Source of the DNA: Welwitschia mirabilis
Lineage: Eukaryota > Gnetophyta > Gnetopsida > Welwitschiales
Length of the DNA: 23,007 nucleotides
Direction of reading: 5' to 3'
Assembly (NCBI GenBank): GCA_051453625.1
Contig: JBOZIK010000001.1
Coordinates: forward strand, 67,452,368-67,475,374
A program made the translations under genes and the position numbers. Under the pieces are notes generated by a model. That model was not told the origin of the DNA, ran no database searches, and saw nothing but the letters and a program-made list of their open reading frames with translations. Of the stretch, positions 10,327 through 19,850 are shown piece after piece; position 1 is the stretch's first letter; each line of letters starts with the position of its first letter.

Positions 10327-11033
10327 ATGGTATGAATTTGTATAATCTTTAAGTCCTTAGGTAAAACCTATAAATAACAATGCTTATAGAAAAACACACA
10401 CTAGTATAAATAAGAGTCAATCTAAATGGTGTAATCTATTGAAGGCATTAGGCTAAAAGTTAGAGAATTGATTTCATAAATTATTTTAGTTTTTTTCTTT
10501 AGTAAATAAAAATAAAGAACAATGAAAATGCAATGCAAGATGATGATGATAAAATGCAAATGTACTGAATGATGAATCTATTGAACTATTAACTTTTTTG
10601 TTGCCAATATTAGTCCTTATAACTTAAATCAATTAAGAAAACTTTTACTTAATCCTAACTAATATAAGCTATAAGATACATCAAATAGAATATGCAATTA
10701 TGGAAATGTGATAGGAAATGAATGCAAATATAAACTAATAATGTCAACCTTAACAAAGGTTTTTCTCATGATCTAGATCAACTATGGAGTTATAACAAAA
10801 TCGTAACCAACATAAACCATAATAGAGTTTCACATAATAGAAGTGAAAAGAGTTCTTGTATTAATCATGAATTAACATCCACTTACAAACAAAGTAGTAG
10901 CACCTCAACTAAGGATACATAGCCCAATATCAAGGAAGAATTCTCTTTGTAGCATGAGATGGATCTTCTATCCTTAAATCTTTCAACATAAGAATATCTA
11001 ATATAAAAATGAATCAAAAGTAAGGATAAGAAA

Positions 11034-11043
11034 GGTATTTATA
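11034..11043 (-). promoter_or_regulatory. LTR copy 2 TATA box
   Basis: Minus strand TATAAATACC, at the same place as the TATA boxes of the other two LTR copies. Confidence 0.55.
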
Positions 11044-11160
11044 GTTATACATTGAAGGTTATAGAACTGTAACCCTAAAAGTTAGAGAAGAAACCCCAGT
11101 ATCCCAGATGATGCGCATGATCCATTACAAGATAACTCAATTTGATTTATATAAAATAAT

Positions 11161-11309
11161 TGTCATCTTGACTATCATAGAGATGACACTGGGGATGATG
11201 CTTGATAATAATAGATGAGTCATCAACTTTTGGCTATCTAATTATCCTTCTAGATTACTCTAAATGTATTGTCATCTTACTTGTCATGGGGACGACACTT
11301 AGGATGACA
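11161..11309. repeat. Two copies of a palindromic TGTCATC motif in LTR copy 2
   Basis: Motif 1 (11161-11200) reads TGTCATCTTGACTATCATAG, then AGATGACACTGGGGATGATG. Motif 2 (11270-11309) starts TGTCATC, has a TGTCATGGGGACGACA core and ends GGATGACA, so outer arms TGTCATC/GATGACA and inner arms TGTC/GACA are nested. A third degenerate copy follows at about 11387. Related copies lie at 19741, 19798, 19924, 1268, 12525 and 13186. Confidence 0.7.
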
Positions 11310-11417
11310 CCTCATTAGAAAATGAGGCTCATTAGTACCTAGCTCTAATTTATGTTAGCATCATATTTAGCTGCTAGAGTGCTATTGTCTTATAGGTCAT
11401 GGGAAGGGCGATGGAGA

Positions 11418-12118
11418 NNNNNNNNNNNNNNNNNNNNNNNNNNNNNNNNNNNNNNNNNNNNNNNNNNNNNNNNNNNNNNNNNNNNNNNNNNNNNNNNNNN
11501 NNNNNNNNNNNNNNNNNNNNNNNNNNNNNNNNNNNNNNNNNNNNNNNNNNNNNNNNNNNNNNNNNNNNNNNNNNNNNNNNNNNNNNNNNNNNNNNNNNNN
11601 NNNNNNNNNNNNNNNNNNNNNNNNNNNNNNNNNNNNNNNNNNNNNNNNNNNNNNNNNNNNNNNNNNNNNNNNNNNNNNNNNNNNNNNNNNNNNNNNNNNN
11701 NNNNNNNNNNNNNNNNNNNNNNNNNNNNNNNNNNNNNNNNNNNNNNNNNNNNNNNNNNNNNNNNNNNNNNNNNNNNNNNNNNNNNNNNNNNNNNNNNNNN
11801 NNNNNNNNNNNNNNNNNNNNNNNNNNNNNNNNNNNNNNNNNNNNNNNNNNNNNNNNNNNNNNNNNNNNNNNNNNNNNNNNNNNNNNNNNNNNNNNNNNNN
11901 NNNNNNNNNNNNNNNNNNNNNNNNNNNNNNNNNNNNNNNNNNNNNNNNNNNNNNNNNNNNNNNNNNNNNNNNNNNNNNNNNNNNNNNNNNNNNNNNNNNN
12001 NNNNNNNNNNNNNNNNNNNNNNNNNNNNNNNNNNNNNNNNNNNNNNNNNNNNNNNNNNNNNNNNNNNNNNNNNNNNNNNNNNNNNNNNNNNNNNNNNNNN
12101 NNNNNNNNNNNNNNNNNN
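11418..12118. other. 701-N assembly gap inside LTR copy 2
   Basis: By comparison with LTR copies 1 and 3, only about 20-40 bases should be missing between GGAAGGGCGATGGAGA and TAGCTTAATAGAAAT. Confidence 0.95.
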
Positions 12119-12339
12119 TAGCTTAATAGAAATTATCCTTCTGCATCATTAATCTTCCTCCAAAAAACAAAGTATTAGAATATGTCTAGAATGCCTCCAA
12201 ATACGCCATGAATTGCATGTTTTCATGGTCATCCCATCAACTCTTCATAATCATTGGAATTGAATCTAAAAATGTATAAATGTTCTATGAAAAGTACTTA
12301 AAATACCCCATCAAAATCCTACAAATTAGCACCATAACA

Positions 12340-12356
12340 TAGCCCTCTACTTAGCC
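12340..12356 (-). promoter_or_regulatory. Polypurine tract candidate next to LTR copy 2
   Basis: Minus strand GGCTAAGTAGAGGGCTA abuts the TG of the LTR. LTR copy 3 has GGCTAATTGAGGAGTAA at the same place (20197-20213). A purine-rich primer for plus-strand synthesis is expected just before a 3' LTR. The last bases are not pure purine, so the exact tract is uncertain. Confidence 0.5.
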
Positions 12357-12524
12357 TTATCAGTCTTTAATAAAGTAGGCAATCAACAATATTATAAGCT
12401 AATTTGCCCAAGATACGTAGTAACTAGAAAAATGTAAATTAAGTTTAAAAATATTTACCATGTAGGAATAAACATCAAAAACCAATTAACTAACATGATA
12501 CCTTTATAGGATGCATAATAGATA

Positions 12525-12565
12525 TGTCATCTTATCTGTTGTCTAAATGACAATGGGGATAATAG
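12525..12565. repeat. TGTCATC motif copy in the 3' region
   Basis: TGTCATCTTATCTGTTGTCT followed by AAATGACAATGGGGATAATAG. It is related to the stretch at about 1385-1415 in the leader of the left-edge element. Confidence 0.5.
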
Positions 12566-13185
12566 CTCTTGTAAAATAAGAATAAAAGATGTCTTAACAC
12601 ATGATCATCAAACAAAGAAAAGTATTAACATCTTTATTAGTCCCCTACTTAAAGTGTTTAACACATTGCAATATAACAATTGAATGTCATACACAATAAT
12701 TATCTTGAGATATAATCATGATAAATCAAAAAATTATGATGTATATGCATAAATAGAGATAGTGATAACTTAGAATGGTGTGCATAAACTAAGTAGTAAT
12801 AACTCGAAATGATGTATACAAATCGATTAGTGAGTTTTAAAAATGGTCTACGAGGTGAAAAGTTAAAAATAATCATAATATTACTTTCCTTATTCATGGT
12901 TTCTTTATTATCCTAGATCATACCTATAAGAATGTGCTATAATTGTGCTGTTTGTGACTTGCTAAATAATATCCATGATGCATATCATAAAAAATAATAT
13001 GAAATCATAAATTGACTAGTGCATCACATATGTGTACCTTGAAAACTTAAAATAATCCTCATAATTAAAATTTTCACTTAAATATCTCAATATTTCTCAG
13101 AAATCTATCCTATCATCCTTCCTTTTCTCCACCATCAAATAGAAAAATCAATATGTTCCATATTGCAGTAAGCTAATATGAGCTA

Positions 13186-13230
13186 TGTCATCTACCTTGT
13201 CATCTAGATGATAAATGTGGGATAACACTT
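13186..13230. repeat. TGTCATC motif copy with a perfect 12-bp palindrome
   Basis: TGTCATCTACCTTGTCATCT followed by AGATGATAAATGTGGGATAACACTT. TCATCTAGATGA (13200-13211) is a perfect palindrome. Confidence 0.55.
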
Positions 13231-14104
13231 AGGGAAAAAAAGGATTTGAAAAAATAGTAATGTCTAAGTAGAATCAGATAATTAAGAATATCAATAGTAA
13301 AACTTCAAAAAGTCATTATAAATTCTAAAAGATGGATCAAAGATAAGAATAATCATTTAAGGGATCATGATAAAGTAATTAAAAATAGGAAAAAATCAAG
13401 GCAATAGAAAAGGATAATTCCATGATAAGATACCAAAGAGATAGAATCAATACTAAAGAAAATCCTCAAATGTATCCCAAACTTAATAAGCATTCAATAT
13501 TTTGTAAGTGAATTGATGCAAACTCAAAAACAAAGAAATGGAAAAAGCATCAGCGTAAAATATAAGGAACACATCAATCAAAGTAATAGGAATGCATCAA
13601 TCAAAGTGCTAAAAGAAAAACAATCATTATGCATAAAACCTATGAGTGAAAATAAAAAGACAATTAAAAAACTACTAAATGATCAAGTCCTAATTATTTT
13701 ACAGAAAAAGATACAGAAATGACTTTGAAATTTCCAAACAAAACAACTAAGAAAAACCTAATGAAAATAAACAATTAGAAACATGAAGAAGATTGTTTAC
13801 TTATCCAAAATTCCAACCTAGCAAAGTTCCTTAATATAAATCATAAAATCATCTAATTTATAATGCATGACATAATGTAAAAAAAAAGGTAGAAAGTACC
13901 ACTCAAATGGGTAATGATTATAATGATCTTAAGTATATCTACTATTGTCAACAAATGGATGATAAGATCAAAAGCTACTCAGAAATGGACTCACTTGCTT
14001 ACATTTCTAAAACAATACCAAAATCTAAAAAAGTAGAATGATCATAGGGAAATATTATGTGCACAATAAGTCTAACAACTAAGCAATAGCTCTGATAATA
14101 CTAA

Positions 14105-14330
14105 GGATATCACGGATCCTATAGCCTCTAAATAATAATTATTTTTCTATAATGAAGGGAGTGCAACTACTATTAGAGGAGTTAGAACCTACACAGGATG
14201 GCTAATTGATCCTTCAATGGAGTTCCCATAGCTCCCATATCACATTGCCAAAGGCCTCTCTCAAGAAAATTATCCCGGTGTGCTTGTGGTAGGACATCAT
14301 GGTGACCATGTTTTTAGCTTAGACATAAAA
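14105..14330. other. Island of more balanced base composition, unidentified
   Basis: From GGATATCACGGATCCTATAG to CATCATGGTGACCATG the base use is clearly less AT-rich than the flanks and CpGs are retained. No frame is recognisable on either strand. The corresponding stretch of the other copy lies within the 236-N gap at 21241-21476. Confidence 0.4.
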
Positions 14331-14347
14331 GATCATAATTAGTATTT

Positions 14348-14418
14348 ATTTATTTTGTTCTTTTCTTTTTTTTTTACTTTTTTCTTTTACTTTCTTTTCT
14401 TTTCCTTTTTGTTTCTTG
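14348..14418. repeat. Polypyrimidine (T/C) tract
   Basis: An almost uninterrupted run of T and C (TTTTCTTTTAC, TTTCTTTTCTTTTCC and similar). It lies at the same place in the 3' region as the (TC)31 microsatellite of the other copy (21477-21538). Confidence 0.65.
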
Positions 14419-14809
14419 GGAGTAACAAGAATAAATTTTACATGACCAAGTACTCTTGAGAATAAGGGTGAAGTAATAAGATGCAAAATAGGAAGAACAT
14501 CCAAACAACTAAAGACCCACATTATTAAGAGAGAATAAAATAAAACTAGGCATCTTCCTTTAAAATGAAGTTTATAGATGTATGAATGTCTTACGATTGG
14601 GTGAATCCAATCCTATCACTTTAGAATGCCCAAGTAAAAGACTTACTAGTTATGATAACTTCATAAAGTAAAACATTAGTTAAGATGTATAAGTGATAGC
14701 ATGACATTTACCAAAAGAATCATCTAAGGAAGAATTTAAATAATAGTAAGAGGAAAATTTAAATACAAATACTTCTATCATGTTAAAGCTTTAATCAATA
14801 GGTATTTCA

Positions 14810-15050
14810 ATGAATTTTAACCTTATATCCATTAACTCCTGAATTTTCTAAGTTTTCAGGTTGGATATTTCAACTAATCCATTTTAAGATGTATTTTTTT
14901 TAAAACATAAGAACCTAACCATTAAGAGCTTTAACTAGTTGGGTAAAATGTGCACTTGAGTAATGTACTTTTTAGAAAATAAGGGTCAAATCAAATAGAA
15001 ACCAATTGATAAAACATAAAAGGTATACAATCCTTTTTGAGTAAAATTAA
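14810..15050 (-). pseudogene. pol: Remnant of the pol (integrase) C-terminus, copy A
   Basis: On the minus strand the last readable residues are VNGYKVKIH (14810-14836), matching the VNGQRLKIY tail of plant Ty3 integrases; the right-edge copy reads KVNGQRLKIYK. Upstream, WLGSYVLKKIHL (about 14890-14930) corresponds to KWLGSYFIKEIHSNGSI at the right edge. Frames shift between these blocks. Only about 60-70 codons of pol are present, directly after ORF U, so the rest of pol is missing here. Confidence 0.6.
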
Positions 15051-16748
15051 TTAGAAGAAAAAAAGTAAAATGATAAAACTTTGATAGCATAGTTTTTAGA
15101 ATCCAAATAAGAGATAAAGAAGTGATAAATTTCATTAACAATCAATATTTTATTAAAACATTATAAATCATGAGTATCATTATATAATTCATTCAAGGTA
15201 CTATTCAAATAATGGATTCAAGAAGTTTTTAAGGGCTTTTGAGAATGTTTAATAAGATTGAAAAGCTTCTTAAGATTAAACTCTAAGCATGGGTTATCAT
15301 CAAGAAGATAAGGTTTACCCCAATTCAAAATTTCAAGATATTCTAAGTTAAACTTTTAAAAAGAATAATCATTAAAAATACAAGGTAAAGTAAACTTGGT
15401 AGAAAAGTAAAGGAGGTTACTTGGAGTATCACATGGATTTTTCAAAAGAATATATTAAGATATATGAGAAGTAGACTCTTCAAAATTGTGAATTTCATGA
15501 AAGTTAAGGGAAGGAACATGACCTTGAGAATTATATGAATGTTCAATTGTAAGAGATGGAGAAAGGTTATCATTATTAAGATAATAAGGTAATGTAAAAG
15601 TAAAAGTAGAAGTGGAGGAAAGGATATTCTTTGAAGTTGCACATGAAGGAATAGGTGGAAAGGATGTAGAAGTATGGATAGAATGAATAAGTCTATCCTC
15701 TATGAAGTTTGAATGAATCTCTATGGTTCCTTCATTGTGATCAGTTTCCTCATTATTGTCTTTGCCATTATTTGGTTGGGTTGTTTCTTTGCTTTTCTTA
15801 TCATCGTTTGTAATTATATCTTCCTTCTCTTATCGAATATTGCTTTCATTCTCTAGGTTATTAGATTCATCAAAAAGATTATCAAGTTAGATAAGAGCAT
15901 CATCTTCATCATTAATTGAAAAGTTTTCAGATTATTCATGAATGGATTTCTCATCCTGATTATCTATTAGTAAAGGGATGGTAGAAATATAATCTAATAC
16001 CTCAATATCATCTAATGCATGATCATCTTTATCCTGATTGTTAAAAGATTGAGTTAAGTTATTATTATCTCGCATTTGCTTATTTTCTAATAAGTACGAT
16101 GTTGAAGTTTGATCCAAAATTTCATCTTCTATTTGAAAGCAAGAATCATTATCATTTGTGTCTAAGTGCTCCTCATTTTCCTCAAGATAGGATGAAGTAA
16201 GATAGTTTTAAGGATGTTGTGTTGTAAAAGAACCTTGAGTTTGTAACAGTGTTTGTTGGAAGATTTCGACTAAATTTTCTAGTGTTTTCTTGGTTGTTCT
16301 TCATTTCATTAATCACTTCTTTTAATGGATCATTTTCTTCCTCGTAGTGGCTTATGGAAGATGGTTCTTCTTTGTAATAATTCAGGGAAGATGATTGAAA
16401 TTGACAAAAATGATTATAGGAAGTTTTTTTAAATGAGGTTGAATCCTTAAAATGTGGAAAATCTTCATTGTCATTTCTATATGGGGTTTGAAAAGAAGAG
16501 GGGAAATAATAAAAAGGTTGAAAAGAGGAAGGGGCTCAATTCCTATTCTTGATAGCATTTTATGTTGTTCTCCCTCTTTCAAAAACCTCTTGAATTGTTT
16601 TATCACTATAAACCTCAGAATCTGTCATGTTTTTCCTTCTTTCTGCAAAGATCTCTGAAAGTGTTTTCTTACTATTATCCTTAGAGTTTTTCAAGTTTCT
16701 CCTTCTTTTAGTAGGAATTTCCCCAATGGTCCTTCTATCACTATTTAT
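15051..16748 (-). pseudogene. Unrecognised retroelement ORF 'U', copy 1
   Basis: About 550 codons can be followed on the minus strand from ATA (16746-16748; ATG in copy 2). The N-terminal part is basic (KRRRNLKNSKD, KTIQEVF.ERGR). It is followed by an aromatic/Asn/Asp-rich part (NDNEDFPHFKDSTSF, YNHFC, LNYYKEE). Next is a heptad-like stretch, LENLVEIFQQTLLQTQ, if the frame shift there is followed. A polar acidic part follows, including NQTSTSYLL and DIEVLDYISTIPLLIDNQDE (within 15932-16117). The C-terminal part is better conserved: FHEIHNFEE, NPCDT, LEYLEILNWGKPYLLDDNP, NLIKHSQKPLK, LNSTLNELYNDTHDL and VNEIYHFFISYLDSKNYAIK. I see no Gag domain, CCHC knuckle, protease or RT motif. It occupies the gag position of a derivative element. 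Stops are mostly TAA for CAA and TGA/TAG for TGG. About 90 bp near the N-terminus are duplicated relative to copy 2. Function unknown; no family recognised. Confidence 0.55.
16580..16735 (-). repeat. Internal tandem duplication in ORF U copy 1
   Basis: Minus strand: SKKTLSEIFAERRKN is followed about 30 codons later by SDKTIQEVFERGRT, where copy 2 has a single GKKTIQEIFAERGRT. The unit of about 90 bp keeps the reading frame. Confidence 0.6.
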
Positions 16749-16833
16749 TGAAGCAATTTAAAAAGAATGGAATAAGAGAATTTTATTTTAAGATGGTAAG
16801 GAAGATAAGTATACAATAAATATTAAGTTTTTC

Positions 16834-16933
16834 NNNNNNNNNNNNNNNNNNNNNNNNNNNNNNNNNNNNNNNNNNNNNNNNNNNNNNNNNNNNNNNNNNN
16901 NNNNNNNNNNNNNNNNNNNNNNNNNNNNNNNNN
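16834..16933. other. 100-N gap between the two U units
   Basis: Exactly 100 N, the usual placeholder for a join of unknown length. It falls just where an LTR or 3' region could sit between the leader of copy 1 and the pol tail of copy 2. Confidence 0.95.
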
Positions 16934-17140
16934 GTTCAGGTTGGAGGTTTCAACTGAGCCATTTTAAGATGTACTTTTTCTAAAAGATAAGAACCTAGCC
17001 ATTGAAAGGTTTAACTACTTGTGTAAAAGGTGCACTTAGGTATTGTATTTTTTTGAAAAATAATGTCCAAATCAAATAAAAACCAATTAATGAAACATAA
17101 AAGGTATACAATCATTTTGAAGTGGAATTAATTAGTGGAA
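16934..17140 (-). pseudogene. pol: Remnant of the pol (integrase) C-terminus, copy B
   Basis: Minus strand: YNT, stop, VHLLHK in one frame and QWLGSYLLEKVHLKMAQLK in another, matching LVLLYNTRVHFLHNKLT and KWLGSYFIKEIHSNGS at the right edge. It is cut by the N gap before the VNGQRLK tail. It follows ORF U copy 2 exactly as copy A follows U copy 1. Confidence 0.55.
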
Positions 17141-18801
17141 AAGAGAGTAAAATGATAAAACTTTGATAGCACAAATTTTAAAATCCAAATAAGAGATAAA
17201 GAAGTGATATATTTCATTAACAAATAATCTCTTATTAAAACATTATAAATCATGAGTATCATTATTGAATTCATTTAAGGAATAACTCAAAGACTGGATC
17301 CAAATGCTTTTAAGGGCTTTTGAGAATGTTTAATAAGATTGAAAAGCTTCTTAAGATTTAATTTTAAGCATGGACTATCAGCAAGAAGATAAGGTTTATC
17401 CCAATTTAAAATTCTAAGATATTCTGATTCATACTTTTAAAAAGGATAATTATTAAATGAACAAGGTAAAATGGACTTAATAAAAAGAAAGAAAGGATGT
17501 TACTTTGAGTATCACATGGATTTTTAAAAGAAAGAGATATTGAGATAGGAGGAATAGGCTCGTTAAAGTTATGGATTTTATGAAAGTCAAGAAAAGGGAT
17601 GTTGTTTTGACAATGATATGAAGGATTAAATGGAAAATGGAGAAATATCATCATTATCAAGATCATAGGGTGATGTGAAAGTAAAAGTAGAAGGAAGGAT
17701 GTGATGTGGAGTTGTGCATAAAAGTAAAAGTGGAAAAGATGAAAAAACATAAATAGAATTTTTAGGTTGACTTGATGCATTGGAATGAACAAGTCTATCC
17801 TCTATAAAGTTTAAATGAATCTCTATGAGTTTTTTCTTATGTTCATTTTTTTCATTGTTTCCTTTGTCATTATTTCATTAGGTTTTTTTTTTACTCTCAT
17901 TATCATTGTTTGTAATCATATATTCCTTCTTTTGTGGAGTATGGCTTTCATTCTCTAAGTTGCTAGATTATCAAAAAAGTCATTAAGAGAAATGTGAGAA
18001 TTGTCTTGTTCATAAATTAAAAAGTTTTTAAATTCTTCATCAATGAATTATTCATCTAGATTATTTAGTAATAAATGGATTGTAGGGATATAATCTAATA
18101 CCTTAATATCATCATCTAATGAATGGTCATCCTTATTATTATTATTAAAAAATTGAGTTTAAGTTATTGTTATTTCTCTTTTGCTCATCTCCTAATGAGT
18201 AGGATGTTGAGGTTTGGTTCAAAATTTCATTCTCTACTTGAAAGCAAAAATTATTATCATTTATTTATAAGTTCTTATCATTTTCGTCAAGGTAGAATAT
18301 AGAGGGATAAGTTTTCAATTATTGTATTGTAAAAGAATCTTGATTTTGTAATAGTATTTGTTGAAAGATATCAATCAGATTTTCTAGGTCTTTATTGGTA
18401 TTTTCTTGGATTTTCTTTATTTTTTAAATCATTTCTTACATTGGATAATTTTATTCCTAATAGTAGATCATAGTAGGTTGGTTGTCTTCATAGTAATTTA
18501 TGGGAGATGGATGTGATTCATAAAAGTGATTGTAGGGTGTTTCTCTAAAATAGGTTGAATTCTTAAAATGTGGAAAATCTTTATTGTCATTTTTATATGA
18601 AGTTTAAAAAGGAAAAGGAAAAAAATAAGAAGGTTAAAAAGAGGAACAGACCCAATTCCTACTCTCAATATCACTTTGTATTGTCCTCCCTCTTTCTGCA
18701 AAAATCTCTTGAATGGTTTTCTTACCATAGTCCTTAGAATTTCTCAAGTTTCTTCTTCTTTTAAAAAGAATGTTCCCAAGGGTCCTTTTATCACTATTCA
18801 T
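17141..18801 (-). pseudogene. Unrecognised retroelement ORF 'U', copy 2
   Basis: Starts at ATG 18801 (MNSDKRTLGNILFKRRRNLR) and runs leftward parallel to copy 1. Segments in order: KKTIQEIFAERGRT, NDNKDFPHFKNSTYFRETPY, NPSPINYYED-like residues, QENTNKDLENLIDIFQQILL, LNQTSTSYSLGDEQ, then FHKIHNFNEPIPPIS, NPCDTQSN and SYLDFK.CAIKVLSFY. The stretch 17406-17792 is partly in this frame; its first third is a shadow caused by a one-base indel. Codon substitutions against copy 1 are often conservative, and breaks are mainly CAA to TAA. The 5' side (18802-18946) is a short leader after LTR copy 3, so U is the first ORF after the LTR. No catalytic or nucleic-acid-binding motif is recognised. The late part contains hydrophobic stretches (FINWFLFDLDIIF), which may or may not be a membrane segment. 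Confidence 0.55.
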
Positions 18802-18946
18802 TAAAGTAATTGAGAAGGATGGAATAATAAAATCTAATTCAAGATGATAAGGAAGATAAGTACATAGTGAATATTAAGTTATACTTTCTTTGATGTTTCA
18901 TCTTTTTATCAAAATTTTTTGGATCTTAACATCAAAATATGCATGT
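18802..18946 (-). other. Leader with candidate primer binding site after LTR copy 3
   Basis: Just outside the CA end of LTR copy 3 the minus strand reads ACAACATGCATATTTTGATG. LTR copy 1 has ACAACGTAATATTTTGATG in front of its primer binding site. The candidate site (18917-18934, TGATGTTAAGATCCAAAA) agrees with the tRNA-Asp type allowing transitions, apart from about three positions. This suggests LTR copy 3 also acts as a 5' LTR for the U unit. Confidence 0.45.
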
Positions 18947-19630
18947 TGTTATGCATAATTTCACAATCCTTTATATCTCGCTGAATCCTATTAATTACAA
19001 ATAAATATATTGCAAAATATGACACAGTAATATAAAGGGAAGTAACCCAAATGTTGTAAATCCATTGAAGGCATGCAAAAGAAGAAGAAGAATTGATTTC
19101 TAAAGAAATATTGTATTCTAAACTTAATAATAATGTAAAAAAGTAAACATATGATATAATACAAATACAATATAATCTAGATGAATACCTATCTGACTAC
19201 CAAATTGACTTAGTAGGAATATTGACCCTATATAATCTGAATTAGTCAAGGAGACTATCACTAACTAAGACCAACTTAGGCTATCAAGTAATTCAAATAA
19301 AGTGTAATGTAAAATGCTTGTAAGCTAATATCGTCAATCCTAATGAAGGTTGTCCTTAAGACCTATATCATTAATGAGATGATCGCCAAATTAATAATAA
19401 CATAAACCATAATGGATATTAACAGTATAAATACACAAAAGAAAGAGAGTTTATATTATGATTTAAACTAGCATATGGGTTACAAAATAGTCACACCTCA
19501 ATGGAGGATGCATAGTTAACACCAAGGAAATTTTTTTTTGCAACTCATAAGATGAATCTTCTACCTTTTAATCTCCTGTTACAAGAATTTCTAGTGCATC
19601 AAAGATGATAGGAGGATCAAAAGGAGGATT

Positions 19631-19638
19631 TATTTATA
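19631..19638 (-). promoter_or_regulatory. LTR copy 3 TATA box
   Basis: Minus strand TATAAATA, at the same place as in LTR copies 1 and 2. Confidence 0.5.
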
Positions 19639-19740
19639 CAGTAAAGAAAGTGAAACCGTCACTCAAAATGTGCTAAAAAATACACTCAAATCAGAGAAAG
19701 AAATAAATGAAATTGATGAAAGTTAGCTAGTTATTTCTAT

Positions 19741-19850
19741 TGTCACCCTGGCTATCATGGGGATAACCTAGGGGATAATGGTACATGAATCATCACTTGT
19801 CATCCCACATGTCATGGGGATGATCATAGATGATCATAGAGATAATACCT
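19741..19850. repeat. TGTCATC motif copies and a 10-bp tandem repeat in LTR copy 3
   Basis: Motif copies begin at 19741 (TGTCACCCTGGCTATCATGG) and 19798 (TGTCATCCCACATGTCATGG), with a third at about 19924. An exact tandem pair TGATCATAGA occupies 19821-19830 and 19831-19840. Confidence 0.6.

Larger units (their letters stand above)
10331..12339 (-). repeat. LTR copy 2 (3' LTR; inserted into the integrase)
   Basis: Homologous to LTR copies 1 and 3 from AATCTTTAAGTCCTTAGG (about 10352) to ACCATAACA (12339). About 1.31 kb without the N run. On the minus strand it starts TGTTATGGTG and ends with CATA, where the terminal CA has decayed to TA. It is flanked inside by a purine-rich tract and outside by integrase coding sequence, which makes it a 3' LTR of a minus-strand element. 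It carries three copies of the TGTCATC...GATGACA motif and a TATA box. Confidence 0.85.
12357..14809 (-). other. Long non-coding 3' region of the minus-strand element (copy A)
   Basis: About 2.45 kb between the pol end (14810) and LTR copy 2. It is homologous to 20214-22129. Shared stretches include AGATACAGAAATGACTTT (13710) with AATACAGAAATAACTTT (20877), GAAACATGAAGAA (13778 and 20938), ATGATAAGATCAAA with ATGGTAAGATCAAA (13959 and 21109), and GCATCTTCCTTTAAAATGAA with GCATCTTCCTTCAAAACGAA (14551 and 21682). No conserved ORF; the 69-codon frame at 13513-13722 is Lys/Gln-rich and not kept in the other copy. It contains two motif copies, a T/C-rich tract, and a less AT-rich island at 14105-14330. 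Confidence 0.7.

Noticed and set aside
11352-12152. Long open frames of 266 and 240 codons
   Set aside because: They exist only because the 701-N gap contains no stops; the flanks are LTR sequence.
12700-13722. Open frames at 12700-12897 (minus) and 13513-13722 (plus)
   Set aside because: Not conserved in the homologous 3' region at 20214-22129; composition is low complexity.
15442-15642. 66-codon minus-strand frame rich in Leu
   Set aside because: Out-of-frame shadow of ORF U copy 1, whose own frame gives FHEIHNFEE and neighbours there.
16382-16658. Frames at 16382-16606 (minus) and 16452-16658 (plus), and the related minus frame 18498-18728
   Set aside because: The minus frames are open in both copies, which made them tempting, but they are a +1 shadow of ORF U. 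The U frame runs far longer, has a protein-like composition, and its stops are explained by CAA and TGG transitions.
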